A DNA stretch of 64,000 bases from Lepiota brunneoincarnata. Taxonomy: Eukaryota > Basidiomycota > Agaricomycetes > Agaricales > Agaricaceae. The notes under the pieces are model-generated. The model saw only the letters and a list, made by a program, of their open reading frames with translations, was not told the DNA's origin and searched no databases. Numbering within the stretch: position 1 is the stretch's first letter; every line of letters begins with the position of its first letter. The DNA lies in the NCBI GenBank assembly GCA_023014365.1, contig JAEBUN010000012.1, positions 496,001-560,000 of the forward strand, written 5' to 3'. This document shows positions 35,618 through 48,300 of this stretch, in pieces. The position numbers and the translations under genes are program-made.

Positions 35618-36629
35618 ATGATGCTCAAGCTGCTGCTGTTCTCTCTTCTGGGTGTTTTTACCGCTATTCACGTGCTGCACCCCCGTCGTCCGATTGTAGG
35701 AAATTCCCAGGGAATGCTCAAGATGCTCAAGCACTCAACAGAAAATTCAGGGACCTGAAAGCGACAGGACCCTTGCCAAGGTAGGCAAAATTTCCCGCCC
35801 CTCTCGTCATTTTACAACTGAACTGATTGTAATTTCCACCAATAGACGGCGAAACCGCGTGTATCGACAAGAGTATCGCCAGGTGTGAGGGCACTCGTTG
35901 GGAGACATCGCGGGGCAAATGCTCCAAGTCACAGTCTTGTTTTGCTCTGCCCCTCGTGCAGAAGCAGGGAACAGTGAGCACCGTTTCCGGTTCTGATGGT
36001 AAACACTGTTCAATCTCCACCGCTCCCAACAGAGGGTTACTTGCACAAGCGAGAAAACCGCGCTAAGCTTGATAGAGTCATGTGGGGCCAAAGGAGGGAT
36101 ATTCGGCGGCCAACCCCCTGAACAGGAGCCCAGTACTGACAAGCCCGATGGGGGCATTGGCGGCTCCACATCATATCCTACCATAGACCCCACCGCACCA
36201 ACACACACAATTACTGCCTCTAATCAATCCGTTCCGACCTCCATATCTTCGACTTCAGGAGTGGATGTTGCTGGTACAACCGAAGGTTCCCCTGCCTCGC
36301 AGAGACCCACTACAACTACGACCATTACTCTTACCCTACCGCCATCTGGACCACCCCAAAGTTCCTCCACCGAGTCTGCCGAGATCACAACCACCTCCAT
36401 TTCCCAGATCTTCGCTACTGCTACACCACCGAAGCTTCCACCTAGGACAGCTGATATGAACGGAATGGCCGATTTCCCTGTAACAATACTTCCACCTCAA
36501 ACCCGTACGATTACCCCTCAAGAATTTTCGAGCTTGGTCTCGAACTTTCGTGGAGAAACAACCCTAACCAAAGCCTCGCCTTCTTCATCTGCTACCCCTC
36601 CCAGACCCACCGCTGATAGCTGTAATTGA
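35618..36629 (+). CDS. Secreted CBM19-like (chitin-binding module) protein
   Basis: Two adjacent ATGs (35618, 35621) begin MMLKLLLFSLLGVFTAI, a hydrophobic signal peptide. The mature part reads NAQDAQALNRKFRDLKATGP, then DGETACIDKSIARCEGTRW, KSQSCFALPLVQKQGTVSTV and VTCTSEKTALSLIESCG, the Cys pattern of Agaricomycete secreted proteins annotated as carbohydrate-binding module family 19 (chitin-binding). A long Ser/Thr/Pro-rich, probably O-glycosylated tail (36100-36629) follows, with TAA/TGA-free frame to TGA 36627. Signal peptide and mature region are in different frames around 35660-35710: either a 59-nt intron (donor 35653, acceptor 35711) that would leave a very short signal peptide, or a one-base indel. 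Further introns at about 35781-35846 and 36000-36032. Confidence 0.7.
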
Positions 36630-37042
36630 GGCGGTCGCATTCTCCACCTGCACACCGATTCTGAGCTCGTTATGGAGATTGTTGTTATGCCTTAACTTGT
36701 ATCCTTAGCATGTAATGTATCAGATACTTTGCGTAGATGAGCAATTTGTTACAATACATGATGCAGTTCTGCCTGCATCAAGTTCCCACGCTCGCTTAGA
36801 ACTGGCACTCCCGCGCTGGACTTCTGGACTGATGTTTCCTCAAAAGTATCCGATCCCGAGAACTCCTTGGTAGCAAATGCCCGGGGGCCTCTCGAGTCGT
36901 AGAGCAGCCTCAGAATGAACAGACCTGGTGCGTAAAAGCTGTCCTCCCGTAGCCAGCAACCAACCCCGCGCATTTGCTAGGTCAACCATCTAAACACCCC
37001 CGGAGAGGCTCAGACTACCACCATGCATCAAATTATCGGGGG
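36630..37042. other. Intergenic between two plus-strand genes
   Basis: 3' flank of the CBM19-like gene and promoter of the next gene. A minus frame at 36749-36973 has no support. No recognised element. Confidence 0.4.
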
Positions 37043-39892
37043 ATGAACACCAGCCATCAGGGCACGCACCTGGGTAACGATAAATCGGATGATGATGAAA
37101 GACAATATACCCGTAAGATAGCGAAAACCTCCTTCAGGAATTCTGCCCCCGGCGAGCAAACCAATCGACCATCCCAGACTTATTATTCTTCAGCATCGTC
37201 TTCCTCGTCATCATTCCGGATGCCACCCTCCAATTTGGGCGGATCGCACATCGTAAAGCAGACTCCCCCGCGATCAATACCATCTACATCAGGCACTCAA
37301 CCAGTGGCCACGAACACGCCGGCAATGGGCTCCAACAGATCGAACCCAGTCGCCCCAAATTGGGGTGCAGGACCGGGTCAGCGTATAAGAGCACCGGATA
37401 TCGTACGCCACTTTGAGCTCCTCTAAGAGAGGACCTACTGAAAGAATGTACAGTATAGCACTCCTCCAGTTCGCAATGTGGGATACGCAACTGCGCCTCC
37501 GACTCTACGGACACCAGGTCGACTCCATGCTTTCATCCTATTCACATTTTCTTACAACAGTGACAGGACGAAAGACAGGATCAGCAGCCCCTCCGATGTG
37601 GAACCCAGCAAGTGAACCCCGAAGTCTGAACGTCAGTCGCATGACACAGTCGCCCAAGAAGAAGCGACCACCAATCCAGATCAACAAGTCCACGAATGGC
37701 CCCGCACCTTTCTGGCAACATCAGGACAGTGACTACGAAGCCCGGCAAAAGATCGACCGTCGTATGAACAAACTTGGCGAACCTGGCCATCACGCTACTT
37801 TTAAGCAGCAGTCTACCGACCCCCCGCGAAGGTCGTACTTGGACCCAGGATTCCGTGTAATCCAGGACTCGGACTCGGACTCGGACTCGGACAACAGGGG
37901 AAGTCCTATGGACGTTGACCAAGCACCAGAGAAACGATCATTACAGAGGTCAAATCGCCAGAATATGTCGGTCTTCTCATCGCTTCACCCAACACTTGCA
38001 CTGATAACCCATCATCAGAGCGTTTACTCGAGTAGCCGCCAAAACCGTCAAAGCTGCGCGGAAAACCAAACATATCCCGGCAACCTCAAATGAGAGTGAT
38101 TCTAGCACAAGTTCACCCTCTTCCAGCGAAAGCGAGTCGAACTCCGTTATCGAGCTGACCGATACCGAAAGTGACAAAGGGCCCGAAGGAGGAAATAAAC
38201 GAGATCCCCTCTCCGAGAACGAAATTATTATGATCGAACCTCCCCAGCCTGCAATCACTATTCCCCTCCCCCAGATCGCGCCCGCTCCTGCTCAACCGCC
38301 GAGTCCCCGGCATGGACCTCCTGACCGTCTTGTGGCGGCCTTGGAAGAGTTTAGCATGGCGTCCGTCCGTATGCAAAAAACGGGACAGCTCCCGTTCCTT
38401 CGAAAAAACTTGCGTCGAGGCTTCCGCATTCGCTGTAACGCTTTAGGCATCAAAACTACCAAATCAAAACCAAAGATGCCAATCCTTGTGCGATATCAAT
38501 ACACTGAATCAACTTACGAGACGCACATATCACGCTGGGTCTGCCCGATCTGCGAGTTACATGGAGCTTTCCCGAATAAGGAGATGCTTAGGTGTCATAT
38601 TTACTGGGACCACCCAGAAGTGGTATTAGAGCGCTGGGAGCAGAGGACGAACAACCAGGTCGGTGGGCCTATGCCCTTGCAAACTTCCTTGACTTACTTG
38701 GGAACAGGGCAAACCAGAATGGTGGATTCGCATATTGATCCCCGAGGTCATCGTGGAGACGTCATACACGAGGTAGGTCAATCCACCATCCCTACTTGAG
38801 AAAGATGGCTCAAAATCTGCAGAGCATACGATTTTATTCCCGCTCCTGACGGTGATCCAACAAAGATAGAACCGCAAGAAATTTCGCTATCAGAATTGCC
38901 ACCCGATACTTCGACCATTGATAGCAGCACCAGTCTCGCACAACCGCAACCACGTCAAACAGAGGCAGAACCCGCAAGACCTCGAACGACGCGAGTGGTA
39001 TCTCCATCAAGGCACCTATCCCAGACGCTGTCAGCCGGAGAGTCACCGGCCCAGCAAACTCCAGAAGCAGAGACGGCGATTGACCGTAGGTCGATCACCC
39101 TCAAGAGGTCAGAGTCCCCCGGACCCGTTGTTCTGAAAACACAATATCCCGAGGAACCTTCAAGGACGCGATCGGTTACAGCTACACCGGTATGGAATGC
39201 CCGCTCTCGATCAATTCTCACAAGCACGACCGAACATACTGAACAATCGTTGAGCACAATACGCCCCGAACATACCCCTGGCCCAACCGGTGGCCTTTAC
39301 CCCACCCCTCCTCCGACACATGATCCCTTGGGCCCTGCCGCGCAGCCTCCTTACTTACCAGCAAAATCAGAATATGATGGCCCCGATATGTATTATTCTT
39401 GTCGGCCATGTGGCGCGAGCCTTTTCGATCTCTTAAATACCCTCCCTCTGGAGCCTTTCGGCGTTCTGGATTGGGCGGTCCTTGATCGAGATGAAGAGAT
39501 TTTTGAGAGTGATGATGTCAAGGACGAACACAAGATCATGCACGCTCTATGGGCGAGATGGATTGTCCTGAATAGGTGACAGCAGATTGCTTTTTCGATC
39601 TCAACTCTTTCACTCATCGATCCGCGTGAAATATCATCAGAAATCAGTTCATCGCGAATTACTACAAAGGAACGGTTGCATTCGTGGATATGTATTGGAG
39701 GATGATACATCAAGCTGCAGGTTGGAATGCGCTTGCGGTACTGGCTGCTTGTAAGCCTCGTGTTTTTCTCGGAGACAAGATCCCGGTGCTCACAAACCGT
39801 AGTTGTTATTAGCAAACCGCTTTCTAACCGGACGTGAGGTTGCTAAGATCTTGAGACATTACGAAGACCTTACTGGGATGCCGTACTGGTAA
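37043..39892 (+). CDS. Zinc-finger/VEFS-box protein, Suz12-like Polycomb candidate
   Basis: Candidate PRC2 subunit. Start taken at ATG 37043 (MNTSHQGTHLGND). A long disordered, Ser/Pro/Asp-rich N-terminal half contains SPKKKRPPIQINKS (possible nuclear signal) and an Asp-Ser dipeptide repeat at 37865-37892. Then LRRGFRIRCNALG, ILVRYQYTESTYETHISRW and a C2H2-like finger VCPICELHGAFPNKEMLRCH with IYWDHPEV, matching the layout of the Suz12 zinc finger. After a second disordered stretch the C-terminus reads YYSCRPCGASLFDLLNTLPL, DWAVLDRDEEIFESDDV, IMHALWARWIVLNR, NQFIANYYKGTVAFVDMYW and NRFLTGREVAKILRHYE, ending GMPYW at TAA 39890-39892. That C-terminus fits a VEFS-box (Suz12/VRN2/EMF2/FIS2). About 870 residues, at least four introns. 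Homology is judged by eye. Confidence 0.65.
37865..37892 (+). repeat. Coding hexanucleotide repeat (Asp-Ser)n
   Basis: Just over four and a half copies of ggactc encoding alternating Asp-Ser in the disordered part of the VEFS-box protein. Likely length-variable. Confidence 0.85.
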
Positions 39893-40978
39893 CACTCCCC
39901 GACTGAAACGCTGAAGCAATCCTGCCCTCTCGGGGTATAGGTACCGATGTGGGAGTCTTTAGACGGCGATGCTAGTCTTGTATTCTTGTTTCTACATTGT
40001 CAAAACCATGTCAACTGTATATTGGTTATCAACAACTTCTTGCCGCCTGCCACTCTTTCTATGAAATTGCCTGTACGCGTGATTGAATTTAACCAGTGAA
40101 GAACTTCATAATGCAACGACGGGCCAGATCAATCCAACTTTCAATGCAGAAAGATAGAATGGGGCGAAAAGCGACTCTGCAACCTTTCACCGGGGACGCC
40201 CACTTCCCCCCCACCTTCGAACACGCCCTCGATTCTGGAGCTCGTGGCGTCCCGAACGTAAATGGTAGCACGCTGGCGTCAGGCTCCGGGGTCGAGTCCT
40301 CAACTATGGAGCTGCAAATGGCGTCGCCAGGATCCTTAAAACTCACTTGAGAAATTCCGGAAAGCTTTTCCTTTCATCTCAAGGTTGTCTCGACATACTG
40401 GCACAGAGTATCCATGTTGTTGACCTGGTCATCGCTCACCGACACTCACCCTCGCTGGTTTCTTTGATCGGAGTCATCAGCCAAACATGAAGACCACCAA
40501 ACTGCGATTCCAGTCCTGGCCTTCCCCAGCCAACACAGTTAATGGGCCCACTGGCTGCGCCAGTCGTACAAAGATCAATATGTCTGTTTTGGATTCTTAA
40601 TTTAATTTAACTTTTGGCGGAGTGCTCCCTCCTGGCTATGAGGCAATTGAGCAGACCCCTGGAAAAACGGATTAGCAAGTACTTCTACTTGGGGTGTGGG
40701 GGGACTCGGATCCATACGGCCATGACCATCCAGGGAAATATTTAGTTGGTAGGAATCAAAGATCTGTTTACCCGGTGGTAAAATCTCGGGATATTCTTTC
40801 AATCTCCGGGACTAGATCAGCGACCGTTTCCCCAATAAGTTATATAATGGATAGTAAATGCACGATAATGACACCCCGACTGTCTATACCTAGTACCCTA
40901 GTATTACAATATTCATGAGAGACACTATATTCCCTATTGGATATTATTACAATCTTCACGAAAAGCCACTGAACCATT
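39893..40978. other. Convergent intergenic region, no firm gene
   Basis: Frames of about 85 codons overlap on both strands at 40089-40350, with no motif in either. The region between the two convergent stops otherwise looks non-coding. Confidence 0.4.
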
Positions 40979-42151
40979 CTACTGCGGCAGTTTCTCCAAC
41001 GGATAACTGGATGGAGGTGGGAGCGGCGGCCGGGTCATTCTGTGTGGTGTTCGAGGACCTCGCACAGTCACACTGGATCTGTACGTTGGTGCCCTGGATA
41101 TCACACTCATTCTGTCTGCTTCATCGTATTCCGGCAATGTCGAAAGGCTCAGCTGACTGAGCGCATTGGACCCGTACCCCGGAGGGCGACTTCTTGGTGG
41201 CGTCATTGGCGATGGGTTGTCTATGTCTGTATTCACGCTCTCTGCTAAAGGTGATGTGGGCGTTTCTGGGACTCTCAAATCCGCCAGTTCCCCTGGCAGA
41301 GACACCTCCGAGTTGCCTCTTGTCGCCAAAGTGGACGGAGGTGTGGGGAACTCGGAGAGAGAAGGAGTGTAACCCGACAGAACTTGTAACCTTCTATATC
41401 TCTCCTCTGTTGTATGCTGGGCAGAAACGGAACCCTCACTGGTTCCAGCCTCCTTCTCTCCTGTGTCCTCGTCGACTGTCGTCAAGGACCATCGCCTCGA
41501 ATTTTGGCTGCTGCCACTGCTTGCATACATGCTGGCGCCACCAGTACTACTATTGATCGGTGTGTTGACTGGGACCCGAAGCTCTTCGAAAACAGCAGTC
41601 GAAATTTGTGATGGAGGGTTCGATGGAGGAGACGGTATGTCGAATGTGTCAAATGAGAATACAGTGGCGGGTCTCCGGAGAGAGCTCCTATGCGAGGATA
41701 GCGCAGTCCCCGTTTGGGAAACGAGCTGGTTGAAACCATTATGGCCACCCCGCTCAAATCTTTCAAAGAACCTGAACCAGCCAAAGGTCCTGTTACGTCT
41801 CCTTAGCCACGGTATCGATAGGATGGCGAGGAGGAAACCCGCTCCGATTGTGAGGTTTAGCAAGAGTACAAAGGCCCGGTCCCCGAGTAAGTACCAAAAG
41901 ATCGTCAGGATTGTCGAGCTACTGTCATGGCCATCGTCGGTGGCTCTGCTGGAGAAAAGGTTCATCTCTCTTTCTCCTTCTCCACTGCCCAAGCTCCTAG
42001 AATGATGGCTCAATTGTATGTTCATACGACAAATGTTGGATCGATCCATACCGTGCTGTTTTTCCGCCGCCCGTTGCCCGCCAAAATATAGGAATGCTCT
42101 GAGACGACCCCAGAAGAGCGAAAACAGATAAGAGCCTATGACATAGAGCAT
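40979..42151 (-). CDS. Membrane protein with long Ser/Pro-rich cytosolic tail and PPxY motif
   Basis: Not assigned to a named family. Uninterrupted frame of 390 codons. A first hydrophobic stretch lies at residues about 2-25 (MLYVIGSYLFSLFWGRLRAF) and a second, stronger one at about 85-112 (FVLLLNLTIGAGFLLAILSI) followed by a positively charged PWLRRRNRTFGWFRFFERF, so the tail is probably cytosolic. The tail of about 270 residues is Ser/Thr/Pro-rich (SGYTPSLSEFPTPPSTL, LPEYDEADRMSVISRAPTY) and carries PPGYG, a PPxY-type motif of the kind bound by WW domains of Rsp5-type ubiquitin ligases. Upstream exons or a later start (for instance MNLFSSRATDDGHDSSS) are possible. Convergent with the VEFS-box gene. 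Confidence 0.6.
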   Translation of the reverse strand: MLYVIGSYLFSLFWGRLRAFLYFGGQRAAEKQHGMDRSNICRMNIQLSHHSRSLGSGEGEREMNLFSSRATDDGHDSSSTILTIFWYLLGDRAFVLLLNLTIGAGFLLAILSIPWLRRRNRTFGWFRFFERFERGGHNGFNQLVSQTGTALSSHRSSLRRPATVFSFDTFDIPSPPSNPPSQISTAVFEELRVPVNTPINSSTGGASMYASSGSSQNSRRWSLTTVDEDTGEKEAGTSEGSVSAQHTTEERYRRLQVLSGYTPSLSEFPTPPSTLATRGNSEVSLPGELADLRVPETPTSPLAESVNTDIDNPSPMTPPRSRPPGYGSNALSQLSLSTLPEYDEADRMSVISRAPTYRSSVTVRGPRTPHRMTRPPLPPPSSYPLEKLPQ

Positions 42152-45100
42152 AACGGGAGGTCATTTTGGAGGAGTTCAGATCCTACGGGTCTCTGCGATG
42201 ATTGTGAGCGGGGAAGTCATAGGGCTGAGATGCTTTAGTAGCGGCCACCGGGCATGTCACGACCCGCTGACTGAGGACACATGCATCGTTATCGGTCTGG
42301 GGATCTTGAATTTGCGCATAAATAACATCACGACCTGACCTCCTGGGATTGATTATCACAAAGTGTCAGAACTGTGCCTCCGCTGCAGCATGCTCCTGGA
42401 CCCTGTATCAGTGACTTCAGAGTGTTAAGGCTCGGCTCTGTATAGTGTGCGCTATGTGTTTTCAAGCTCGACTGCATCTTGGTGGAGCAAATAACAAGGT
42501 GCACGTCCTGAACAGTGCTAAAAATAGCCAAGAGGCCATATGGATGTGCTCGAGGGCTGTGAACCTGATGGTCAATTCAGGAACCCTCATCAACGCAGTT
42601 CTATATATTCGGTGATAGGAGGCCTGAATACCCTTTATTGAGCCTGGGCCATAGGGGAGGATCATCCGGAATGGCTGGTGGTTCGCTGCTCGACAAGCGG
42701 GATGGCAGGTGATCTGATGATGAGCGGACATAATCGAAGTGTTTGACGGGAAACACTAGCCTTGCAACATTTTGTACCTTATAACATCGGAGGAACAGCT
42801 TGTGGGCTCGTTTCCTGTTCGAACACCACTAGAAGTACATTAGGGCGCATCTTCACGGGAATAAGGTATTTAATCTAAAGCCGCAGTATGTGAATCACAA
42901 GTGGATACCGTAAAACCCAGGTCGTCAGCAATCAGACTTTTAAGCGCTCGATCTTTTCTTGCCTTGCCTCCTGCGGTGATGCAAGGATGTAATTGGTTCG
43001 TATCGCCGAAACCATGTATGGGAGAAATGATTGGTGTTTTACCCAGGGAATCAGACCTGATCATTTCGAACGATAGGGTAGAGCAGAAACGCTCCATCGG
43101 CCATCTTCCATGAATATAGCATGTAGGTGGCGGTCGTTGGATCCTACGCATTCGATGAAGCCTAGAATTCGATGTGTACGTCATCATGTGAATGAGGTGG
43201 TAGATGGGTCCATTGAGTGTTAGACCCAGAGGAATGGGCAGCGCATAGGCGGAGGCGCCGTGGCCTATCATCCTCTCGCACATTGGTTGAAACCACGGGC
43301 ATTCAGTGCGAGAAATGTTCCTGTCTCCGACGGGCGGATGTCATATCGATGAGAGGTCCAACGGTGGCGGTGCCATGGTATTGGTACCATCGGGGCTGAC
43401 TACCAGTCCTGTGCTATGGATTAAATGATATCCAGCTATGGCAGTTGGCGATTCGTCGAAAGTATACCTATTTTGGGTAATGCTGAGGGGATCAGATAGA
43501 TGGCCTGAGCTCGCCCCTTCGACAGGGAGGATGCTGCGGATGAAAGCCTCGGGAGGGGCTATGTCCAGCAGTAACAACCCGTATTCGTTGATGCAATTTT
43601 ACAGCCACAGGAATAATTTTCCTATGCGCCCCGTCCTGGCAACCACTGTAGCAGGCGTATCGGAGTAGGAAACAAGTGTAAAAGGAGTAGGTCGACAAGG
43701 AGTGATACCGCCATCGGTTGGTATTATGTACCCAGAAAACGTTCTTGGCAGGGACTCCTGGCTGGGAAACGTTTTTGTCGCTATATCGCATGTCGATTGC
43801 TCCCGTGTCTAGCGGACAGATCAAGCGTTACCGAGTGGTGTTAGCATCCCTAAGCAGGGCTTAACGAGGTGTTAAAATGCAGATCAAGACAGATCAACGG
43901 CAAAGCAAGTAGATTGACCAGGTAACAGGAAAGTGCGGAGAACATGATTGGGTACCATTAGCTCCCGCTTGACAACGACCAACACCTTCAGTAGGTGTGC
44001 GGAACAAACAGAAGGATCCCATTGATTGTTTCGTGTGTCCTGTTGAAACCCCCCTCCCATATCGGTCACACGGCAAACCCGAGCTGCTTAAGATCTGAAT
44101 AACGATCCAGCCGGGTGCTACCTCAACAATGCGGCAGTACCATCATCGTGGACGATTCCGCCATCTGGATGACTGTGCATTCTTCAAAGCGCTGGGAGCT
44201 TATCGCCATTATCGGACTGAAAACATGGAGCAATACAGAGTACTTTATGTCTAGAAGATACATACATCAGCAAAGAAAGTCTTTTTCGACCAACATACCA
44301 AGCGGAAAGGTAGCTGGGAAACTTAAAAAGGCAAGCGCGACCCATCGAATGTAGCTTTCGCTACTATCTAGAAATCCATCATAGCCTCCTGGAAGCATAG
44401 AGTTGCTAGCGAAAACGAAGCTGCATTACTCTTCGACGAAGTAGCACTGCTAGCAAAGACCCACAGGCAAGTTGGCTGGCGAGTAGGCGGTGATCGTCGT
44501 GAACGAAAAATTGAATACATCGTGGGAGAGGGTTTTATGTAAGCTCTTGTTTGTATATGCTTGCCAACACCCCCTGACTGTTCAATCACACCGATTGTTG
44601 TTCTGGTCTAGTTGGCCTGAACTGCGGAGTAGAGTGACTACATAACCCGGCTGGAATTAACAGAATCCCCGAAATATTAAGAATCAATTTTAGTGGGTCG
44701 CCTGAATATAGGCAATTGCATGGAAGATATAGACAGGGATCCAACAGGTGCCTGGAAAGAGGGAACGAAGCCCGAGCACTCCGCCAACTAGCATGGTTCA
44801 CACAACAGTATCAATGGAGCCGTCCTATCTCAATCTACATAGTCCTCGGCGATAACCGATTTGAGGACCCACATACATCACACTCGATGTGAACAAGCTC
44901 GCCATTTGATGTCTATTCTTGACTAAGGCAGCCAAGGGGGAGAAACCAAGTTATCATGCATCGCGATGGTAACCGCCGCCCGGGTTGGCCTCACAAAATA
45001 TTGACGATGTATTCCCCCGAGGACCGACGGCGACTAACTCGCACTAGCCACCCGTGTGAGATCCGGTGAGCGAATAGATGGAAAGGGATCTTAGAGACGA

Positions 45101-45322
45101 ACGAGTCATCTGCCGGCCCTGCTCAAGCCCCTTCTGTTTCCAGGATGCTGCCCGCAAGCTGCATTTCAAGATTAGTGTAATTACTACAAGATCATGCTAG
45201 CAAATGTGGTACGTGTGCACTTGAATGTAAATCAATAATGAAATACAAATGTAGCCCCAAAGCAAATTCCAACCCAGCGAGGTGCAAAATAACAAACATC
45301 GGAAACAAAAACTGAATAACTG
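42152..45322. other. Three-kilobase stretch without a supportable gene
   Basis: Only unconnected frames: minus 42870-43283 (ends TAALD), 43341-43577 (contains LLLLDIAPPEAFIRSILPVE, THSTGLVV-like text), 43492-43824, 44586-44801; plus 44115-44354 (with TIIVDDSAIWM, reminiscent of the start of fungal transmembrane proteins) and an open plus stretch near 44395-44540 (ENEAALLFDEVALLAKTHRQ). I could not chain these by GT-AG introns into a protein, nor recognise a family. It may be a degenerate gene or regulatory DNA. Confidence 0.35.
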
Positions 45323-48300
45323 CTAGCCATAATTCAACTGAACATTAGCACCCCCGCCGCCTCGATGTCCACCCCCCGGAGGGGGGCGTTCACTAGGACC
45401 CTGTGGTAACACAGGTTTGGGGGGCAAGTGTGCAGGTCTTGGGAGCGCAGTCCTAGATGGCTCACGAGGCTCCCGATTTCCTCCAGGACGATTATGAAAG
45501 CCACTGGGCCTTCCGCCACGTTGATGATCATGATGTGCTCCCCGCGGAGGTGGGTATGGACCTCTACCGGGGGGATAACCGTGTGGTAGCGGGGGAAATC
45601 CCGGTCCAGGTCCGTGGGGGGGTGGTCCAGTGGGCGGGGGAAATGGTTGATGCGAGTTTGATGGCCCATTGGGAAAGAAATTAGGGACGGGTGGACCACT
45701 GCGGTTGAAGTGTGCAGGAGGTCCAGCGGGATTGAACTGTTGGTTAGGCATATTAGACACCGGTCCAGGCGCAGGGGGCGGGTGATGGTTGCGATGTGCT
45801 CGCTTATCGAACTCGTGAGATGCCTCGTATACGGGTAATCTAAGAAACACTAAATGACCCGAGACATTGTATGAGGAGAATGCGGAACGTACGTTTTCGG
45901 GTCCGCAGGGAGGGGGTCAGTCCAGAAATAATCATGTTCCAAGGCTTGAGCAGCAGTAATGCGCTCCCGGGGGTTGCAAATTAGGAGTTTATCAAGTAAA
46001 TCTGCAGTCTCAGTCCCGACACTGTGTGCAGTCGGTTAGGCGGAAATTGGTAAGATACTGATTTCAAACTTGCCTCTCATATGTTGACTTGACCCTTCTT
46101 GCATAAAGTGTGCCAAAGCGTTTAACACCATCACACCCCGGTAAGGCGTCAAAATTAGGCCAAGTGTGTTGATTGGGTGTCCCACACAACTGCCAGATTC
46201 TCTCCAGCTGGTCCAGATCCGAGGTTCCGGGTAAGATTGGTCGACGCGAAAACATCTCTCCTAGTACGCAGCTGTAGGATAGGATTGTCATGGTTGAGCA
46301 GCGGCCCACGAAAGGATAATGGACTTGACTGACCCAATCCCCCAAATATCAACTTCACCACCGTACTGCCGCGCGCCTAGCAGAAGCTCCGGGGGCCTAT
46401 ACCATCGCGTTACGACACAGTTAGTATACTTCCTCTCCCTTCCACGAGGATCGAGTCCTCCACGGGTGACATTTGGGTCAAAAGAACGGGCGAGACCGAG
46501 GTCAGCAATCTTGAGAGACCCAGTATTGGAGATAAGTAGATTAGCCGCCTTCATGTCGCGGTGCAGGATGTGATTCTGAACATAAGTAAGTATCACATTC
46601 GAGGATAACAATGCATTTGTAGCGCACGCGATGCATATATTCCGTGCCTTCGAGCAGCTGTCTCATATAAAGCTTGATGTGACTTGGTTGCAGCTTGACT
46701 CGTTCGTTTTCTAGTAAACCAGCAAGGTCGTGATCCATGTAAGGGAAGACCATGTAGACAGACAATGGGTCTTTCTCTGTACCTAGGTTACGTGAGCTTA
46801 GTTTTGGCAACAGCTTGAAAGTAACTTACTGCGCACAACAAACATGTCCAGAATATTCACCACACACGGATGCTTTAGGGCCTTCAAGATCTTGATTTCT
46901 CGCAAAGCGGTCACCGGCATGCCTTCTTTCTCGTTGTGCATCAAGATGCGCTTCAGTGCGACAACAGCGCCTGTCTTCTTGTTAATGGCTTTATGTACCT
47001 CGCTGTAATCACGCCTGTTACCAAAATCCGGGGAGTTGGTTCAATTATACATACCCAAAAGTACCTTCGCCGAGTTTGGTTGTAAGGTCGTAGTCGGATT
47101 GTAGCCCACAGCCAGCAAACTCGCGACCATATACAGCCATTTCCTGCTTGGGAGTACGGCACACAATTTCCTTCTTATGGACCGGCCTAGCTTTTGGGAC
47201 TTCCGGGGGCTTGGACTCAGGTTTTGCATTCCGTTCGTCAGGTAGAGGCGGTTTGGCAGGAGCCGCTGAAGTGAGGGAGACGTGTGGCAGGGAAGGGTTC
47301 TTGACTGGAGGGCGCTTCATCGTAATAGAAACCGTGGCATGTATGGTAGGTAGGGTTTGGTCTTTCTGGGAAAGGTCAGAAGGCGGTGGGGGGGGAGGCG
47401 TTTGAGGTGGGGGAGGCGTTTGAGGTGGAGGAGGCATTCCTGGCGGGGGCGGAGATAGAATAGTTGCTTCCAAGGAGGGTGCACGGACACTTGAAGGGGG
47501 TTTAGGGGTCGTGGAACTAGGTCTTGAGAAGGACGATGGAATCGGGGAGACAGGGCGATAGGAATCCCAACGGTTTCGCTCATCGCGACTATGATCGCGT
47601 CGGCGGTCACCTCTTCGATCATCGTCCCTCCGTGTCCATTCTCTGTCGTCCCTTGGACGATAATAGCGTTTGTTGTCGTCAGGTCGTCCGCCTCTAAATC
47701 TCTTGTCATCATCATCGTCTCTCGTTCTCCATGTATCGCTTCTATGTCGGTCATGAAATCTATCATAGTCCCGTCGTGGAATAGGACTGAATGCAGGTTC
47801 AGGGCTGCGCGGAGGGGGTAGCCTGTGCTTTTCATGATGGTGCGAGGGTGGAGGTGAAGTAGGTGAACGTGACCGAGGCGGGGAATATCCGGCAACAGGA
47901 GAGCGTGCCTTTTCTCGGTCGCGAGGCGGCCACCTCGATTGTGTAGTATAATATCGGTCAGTGCGATCGGAGGCTCTAGAGTATGAGGGTTCCCAGTGAT
48001 CCATACCCCGACTCGGCCACCGCCTGGTATCATTTCCCCGTTCCCTGTCACGTATCCCCCCCCGTTCATCATCCTCGGGTCTGTCAGAGATTCCATTCGC
48101 AATCAAATCCCTAGTTTCAATAGACGTGCTTGGCGCTGCGTTTCGAGCATTATCTCCTTTTTTCTTGAATGGAAAAGGTACCTTGGTTTTCGCAAGAGTA
48201 GGTTTGGGAGGTAAAGTCAGAGGGGAGAGTGGAGCCTGTCTAAGGGGCGGGGGTGTGTCGTCCAGCTCGCCTTCCTCGGGTGTTGAGGGTGCAGGTCTTT

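Noticed and set aside
36974..37042. Start of the VEFS-box protein at 36974
   Set aside because: The codon there is TTG. Eukaryotic initiation at TTG is unlikely, and an in-frame ATG exists at 37043.
47317..48102. Long minus frame of 261 codons inside the BUR1 gene
   Set aside because: It is an out-of-frame shadow of the repetitive Arg/Asp/Pro-coding exon, with no motif.
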